DNA from: Methylocapsa sp.
Lineage (GTDB): Bacteria; Pseudomonadota; Alphaproteobacteria; Rhizobiales; Beijerinckiaceae
Length of the DNA stretch: 6,273 bases
NCBI GenBank assembly: GCA_003162995.1
Contig: PLUZ01000186.1
Span: 1-6,273 of the forward strand
Direction of reading: 5' to 3'
The position numbers were made by a program, and so were the translations under genes. The notes beneath the pieces were generated by a model. That model searched no databases. It was not told the origin of the DNA and saw only the letters and a list, made by a program, of their open reading frames with translations. Below are positions 3,640-6,273 of this stretch, piece by piece. How positions within the stretch are numbered: position 1 is the stretch's first letter; every line of letters begins with the position of its first letter.

Positions 3640-5583
3640 TTAGCCCATTTCGGTCGGCGACCAAGACGGACCCATCCATGTGCCGCGTGAATCGGCCCCT
3701 GCCGCACTCGTCGGATAAGTCGCCGACGCAACCATGTTGCCCGTCACGACCTGCGTCAGTTTGCGCCCGTCCAGCGTCGCCGTCAGCGCTAGGTTTACGG
3801 TGGTACTGCGAGCCGGCGGCACAAGGCTCGAGTGTTTCTCTGGGATAACGGTAGTGCCCGGAGGCACCTTGTCATTGGGTCCGTATATGCCGGGCGCGTT
3901 TGGTAGTGCTTTGGTGCCGATCCCCGCAAGGCCCTTCAGTGCATCGGTGAACTCACTCGCGATGCTATGCGCCATCGCCGTTATAGCCGCCGAAACCATG
4001 CTCGGGATCGACATGATGCCATCCATGAGCTTATGGCCGAGGGAGTTCATGGCGTTATCTGTGATTTTAATCACATCAAACATGATGTTTTTGAACCCAA
4101 TCACCGCGGCTTGTACGCCGCCGGCGAGGCCCAATGCGAGGTCGCTGATACTGCCCTTCCAATTCACCGCAGCCAAGCCAGCCAAGCCGCCAGCGAGCGC
4201 CGTAAGCCCCATGACGACGGCGCCGCCGGGCAGCAGTGCTGCAATCCCCGCTCCAATGGCGATGCTACCCACCACAGTCATTGCGGCGCCGATGCCCTCC
4301 ATGATTCCAAGGATGTTCTTGACCGCGCCCGGGTGAGCGCTCGCAAACGACGTTAGTGACTGGATTCCGTGCGTAAGATAAATGAGACCGTCCGTCGCCA
4401 ATTTGAGCACAGGCGCGCCCAACGCGACTTGCAGATCCTTGAATTTCTCGGTGAACGCCACCATTGCCGAATTGTAGTCCTCTGGCATCTGGCCAGTAGC
4501 CGCAAGATAGTTTTTTGTGTCCTTGGCGTATTTCGGAGCCTCAACGTCAAAGCGGCGAATCCATTCAGCCGCGTTACGATCACCGAGAATGCGCTGAATC
4601 TCCGCGAAGCGGTCGCCCATGTTCTTTTCAGAAACGGCCCCAAACATCTTGTCGAGTTTGGGCCGCATGATGTCTTCGAACCATTTTCCCGGATTGTGAA
4701 TGTATTCGTCGTGCCCAACTATGTCCCCCGGCCGCATCGTATATGGATGCTTGGAATCTACGTGTGGGTTGATAATACCTAAGTGCTGGCCCTCGATAAT
4801 GCCCTGCTTAGTCCATCTCGCCCCGGCGCCGAGTTTGGTTTGCGCTGTAGCAGCCCCAACGCCGGCGCCGCTCCATTCCTGCAACATCGCGCCGAACGTC
4901 CCAAACTTGAATTCGTCGTCCCAACCCGGAAACGCCCCCTTGGCAGCGCGCGCGCCTTTGACGAATTGCGAGGCAGTCACATTGCCGCCTGCCGCCGTCA
5001 ACGATTTCATTAGGTGATCGGCGAAGACATCGAACCGCTTCGGATCGTTCCCCCACAGAATACCCCCTTCCGCGGTCTTCATCATGTCGCGAATAGACGT
5101 GACAACATCCGGCCCAACAATCCCGGTATGCCCGGCCTGCCACATGTGTTGCCAATCGGCCAGGTCCGCCATCAGCTTCATGTGCTCGCGAGCCTGGTCG
5201 AAGCCGCCGAATATCTCGACGCCGTGCCGGTTCATCTCCAGGATTTCTTGCATTGAAGTATGAATATGGCTCGCCGCCAGCCCCCTCGCATCTGCAACCG
5301 CCTGAGCCGTCTGCAGCTCGGTCAAACCCATCGCGTTCATTTGCGATTGGACGTGCTGAAAATCGCCCGCAGCCTTGAGAAGCGTGTCTGTGACGCCAAG
5401 GATTTTCTTGCCAAACTGCTCAGCAAATCCGCCAAGCATCATCGTTTTGAATGCGTCGAAAGAGCGGGTTGCCGTTTTGACTTTTTCATTGAGCCCGGCC
5501 ATCTCACGGCCCAGCCCGGCTATCCCGGCAGCAGCATTGCCGCCCACGGAGATGTTAATCGCAACATCGTACGGTGATGCCAT
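3640..5583 (-). CDS. Tail tape measure protein
   Basis: This 647-residue protein is the largest gene in the window. It starts at ATG 5583 with AAGGA 8 bases upstream. It opens with a short beta-like segment (MASPYDVAINISVGGNAAAGIAGLG), followed by long helices with Gln/Ala/Lys-rich stretches (about 25-120 and 305-400). A strongly hydrophobic Gly/Ala-rich region at about 424-474 would span the membrane once or twice. The tail end (TTVNLALTATLDGRKLTQVV, about 594-613) has the DGR/K beta-strand often seen at tape-measure C-termini. Known tape measures fill the tail tube, set its length and enter the host membrane during DNA injection. The gene lies between a gp10-like tail completion gene and a wall hydrolase, as expected. 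The length is modest for the family, implying a tail of roughly 100 nm or less if helix length sets it. No frameshifted chaperone pair is seen immediately upstream. Confidence 0.85.
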   Translation of the reverse strand: MASPYDVAINISVGGNAAAGIAGLGREMAGLNEKVKTATRSFDAFKTMMLGGFAEQFGKKILGVTDTLLKAAGDFQHVQSQMNAMGLTELQTAQAVADARGLAASHIHTSMQEILEMNRHGVEIFGGFDQAREHMKLMADLADWQHMWQAGHTGIVGPDVVTSIRDMMKTAEGGILWGNDPKRFDVFADHLMKSLTAAGGNVTASQFVKGARAAKGAFPGWDDEFKFGTFGAMLQEWSGAGVGAATAQTKLGAGARWTKQGIIEGQHLGIINPHVDSKHPYTMRPGDIVGHDEYIHNPGKWFEDIMRPKLDKMFGAVSEKNMGDRFAEIQRILGDRNAAEWIRRFDVEAPKYAKDTKNYLAATGQMPEDYNSAMVAFTEKFKDLQVALGAPVLKLATDGLIYLTHGIQSLTSFASAHPGAVKNILGIMEGIGAAMTVVGSIAIGAGIAALLPGGAVVMGLTALAGGLAGLAAVNWKGSISDLALGLAGGVQAAVIGFKNIMFDVIKITDNAMNSLGHKLMDGIMSIPSMVSAAITAMAHSIASEFTDALKGLAGIGTKALPNAPGIYGPNDKVPPGTTVIPEKHSSLVPPARSTTVNLALTATLDGRKLTQVVTGNMVASATYPTSAAGADSRGTWMGPSWSPTEMG

Positions 5584-5594
5584 AATCCAATTCC

Positions 5595-5993
5595 TTACCT
5601 GAAAATCTTTTCTAGCGCAGCGTGGACAATCTCTGGAATCTTATCGCCATCGGTAGCCAAGGCGCCCCCAAGGAACGGCCGAGGCGGGATCCAGGACGTT
5701 CCAAATTCTTGCCATGCAGCTTTCTCGTCGTTCGTGCCGACATAAGCGTGATCACCCTCGACCACGTGGCCTATGGACGATTGTAGGGCCCCGGTTTCAT
5801 ACAGCGGCGTGTCGCCATGCTTGTCGATTGTCGCCTGAGATAAGGGAGGCCAGCCGAACCGATACGTTCCAATAGCATCCTTAGCGCTCGTCTCCAGCAT
5901 GACAGCGACGGGCTCCAAAATTTCTTTCGATTCCGATTGGATTTTAGTCGCAACATGTTCGAGGATTGCCGCCATCTGCAACGGGGTGAGCAT
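5595..5993 (-). CDS. Tail completion / minor tail protein, HK97 gp10 or Mu gpG-like
   Basis: This 132-residue protein belongs to the broad gp10/gpG morphogenesis group that acts at the head-tail junction or in tail completion. The diagnostic sequence is the middle box WPPLSQATIDKHG (about 48-60) with PLYETGALQSSI (63-74), followed by YVGTNDEKAAWQEFGTS (84-100) and IPPRPFLGGAL (102-112). The Y-x-G-T, A-x-x-x-EFG and I-P-x-R-P-F-L-G motifs are conserved in this group. The N-terminal 40 residues are helical. ATG 5993 directly follows the TAG of the 82-residue gene with no gap, which suggests translational coupling, and its own stop lies 11 bases before the tape measure start. I cannot decide between the gp10 and gpG subfamilies by eye. 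Confidence 0.8.
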   Translation of the reverse strand: MLTPLQMAAILEHVATKIQSESKEILEPVAVMLETSAKDAIGTYRFGWPPLSQATIDKHGDTPLYETGALQSSIGHVVEGDHAYVGTNDEKAAWQEFGTSWIPPRPFLGGALATDGDKIPEIVHAALEKIFR

Positions 5994-6242
5994 CTAATGC
6001 ACCAAACCATGTTCGCGAAATAACGCCTTCAATGTCTCTCCCGCGTTCACACAAAAATAAATCTTCTCGCGGCTTTCTGCGGACATCGTTTCGACGTCTG
6101 GATGCGTGCCAACCTGCGCCGCAATGCGTGACACAGCCAACGCCGCATCAGCAGCCGGCGACATCTTTCCGGCCGACATTAGCGCAGCCGCTCCCGCGGC
6201 GTTCGTAAAAAGCCGGTCGACGAGCTTGTCGATGCAAATCAT
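5994..6242 (-). CDS. Small unknown protein before tail completion gene
   Basis: This 82-residue protein begins MICIDKLVDRLFTNAAGAAA. It is mainly helical by composition, with an Ala-rich middle (SPAADAALAVSRIAAQVG) and a charged end (AGETLKALFREHGLVH). It has no clear membrane segment. Two starts are possible: TTG at 6257 with no visible ribosome binding site, or ATG at 6242 with GAGG 10 bases upstream; I prefer the ATG. All three upstream frames close by 6247, the last reading ...AALLIEV then TGA four bases before this ATG, so a further late gene probably ends there. The gene abuts the gp10-like gene (TAG then ATG). By position it might be a head-tail connector or a tail-assembly factor, but I recognise no family. 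Confidence 0.65.
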   Translation of the reverse strand: MICIDKLVDRLFTNAAGAAALMSAGKMSPAADAALAVSRIAAQVGTHPDVETMSAESREKIYFCVNAGETLKALFREHGLVH

Positions 6243-6273
6243 TTGCTCAAACCTCAATCAATAGAGCCGCGGT

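Noticed and set aside
3734..4336. Plus-strand 200-residue open frame opposite the tape measure gene.
   Set aside because: It is fully antisense to a well-supported gene. Its Ala/Pro-rich composition mirrors the tape measure hydrophobic region, and no homology is recognisable.
6247..6273. Possible 3' end of a further minus-strand gene (...AALLIEV then TGA).
   Set aside because: Only eight codons are visible and all three frames close nearby, so the true frame cannot be decided; it is mentioned under the 82-residue gene only.

Overview
The window looks like part of a tailed-phage or prophage genome from a GC-rich proteobacterium. An alphaproteobacterial (rhizobial-type) host is my best guess, based on Ala/Arg/Gly-rich coding, the style of the peptidase gene and the compact ATGA-coupled genes. 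The host assignment is inference. No host gene, tRNA, IS element, CRISPR array or attachment site is recognisable.

The right two thirds (about 6242 down to 1612) is one tightly packed minus-strand late operon. In order of transcription it holds an unknown 82-residue protein, a gp10/gpG-like tail completion protein, a 647-residue tape measure protein, a 457-residue virion-type cell-wall hydrolase (M15-like peptidase plus a C-terminal NPGN-type module), a 31-codon mini-gene, an 87-residue unknown protein and a 100-residue protein with a possible HTH. Neighbouring genes are separated by 0 to 11 bases or overlap by 4 bases (ATGA), so translational coupling is likely throughout. The mini-gene exactly bridges the stop of the hydrolase gene and an internal ATG of the next frame. 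This also moves the start of that next gene from 2204 to 2174.

The left third holds a second, plus-strand operon that runs towards the late operon: a 59-residue ribbon-helix-helix (RHH) protein, a 265-residue ParB-domain protein and a 63-residue single-pass membrane protein. Its last gene overlaps the last late gene tail to tail by 51 bp. Divergent from it, at the left edge, are two small minus-strand genes; one is cut by the window. The 85-bp gap between the divergent units contains a perfect 14-bp palindrome just upstream of the RHH start, the natural candidate for its operator.

The likely division of labour is as follows. The left module controls expression or maintenance of the element: an RHH repressor, a ParB-like DNA-binding protein and a membrane partner, with no ParA ATPase in view. 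The right module builds the tail and provides wall-degrading activity for entry or lysis. The most unusual items are the cationic, amphipathic 31-residue mini-protein behind the hydrolase, the His-rich linker with three HxH motifs inside the hydrolase, and the ParA-less RHH-ParB-membrane protein operon next to a clean palindromic operator.
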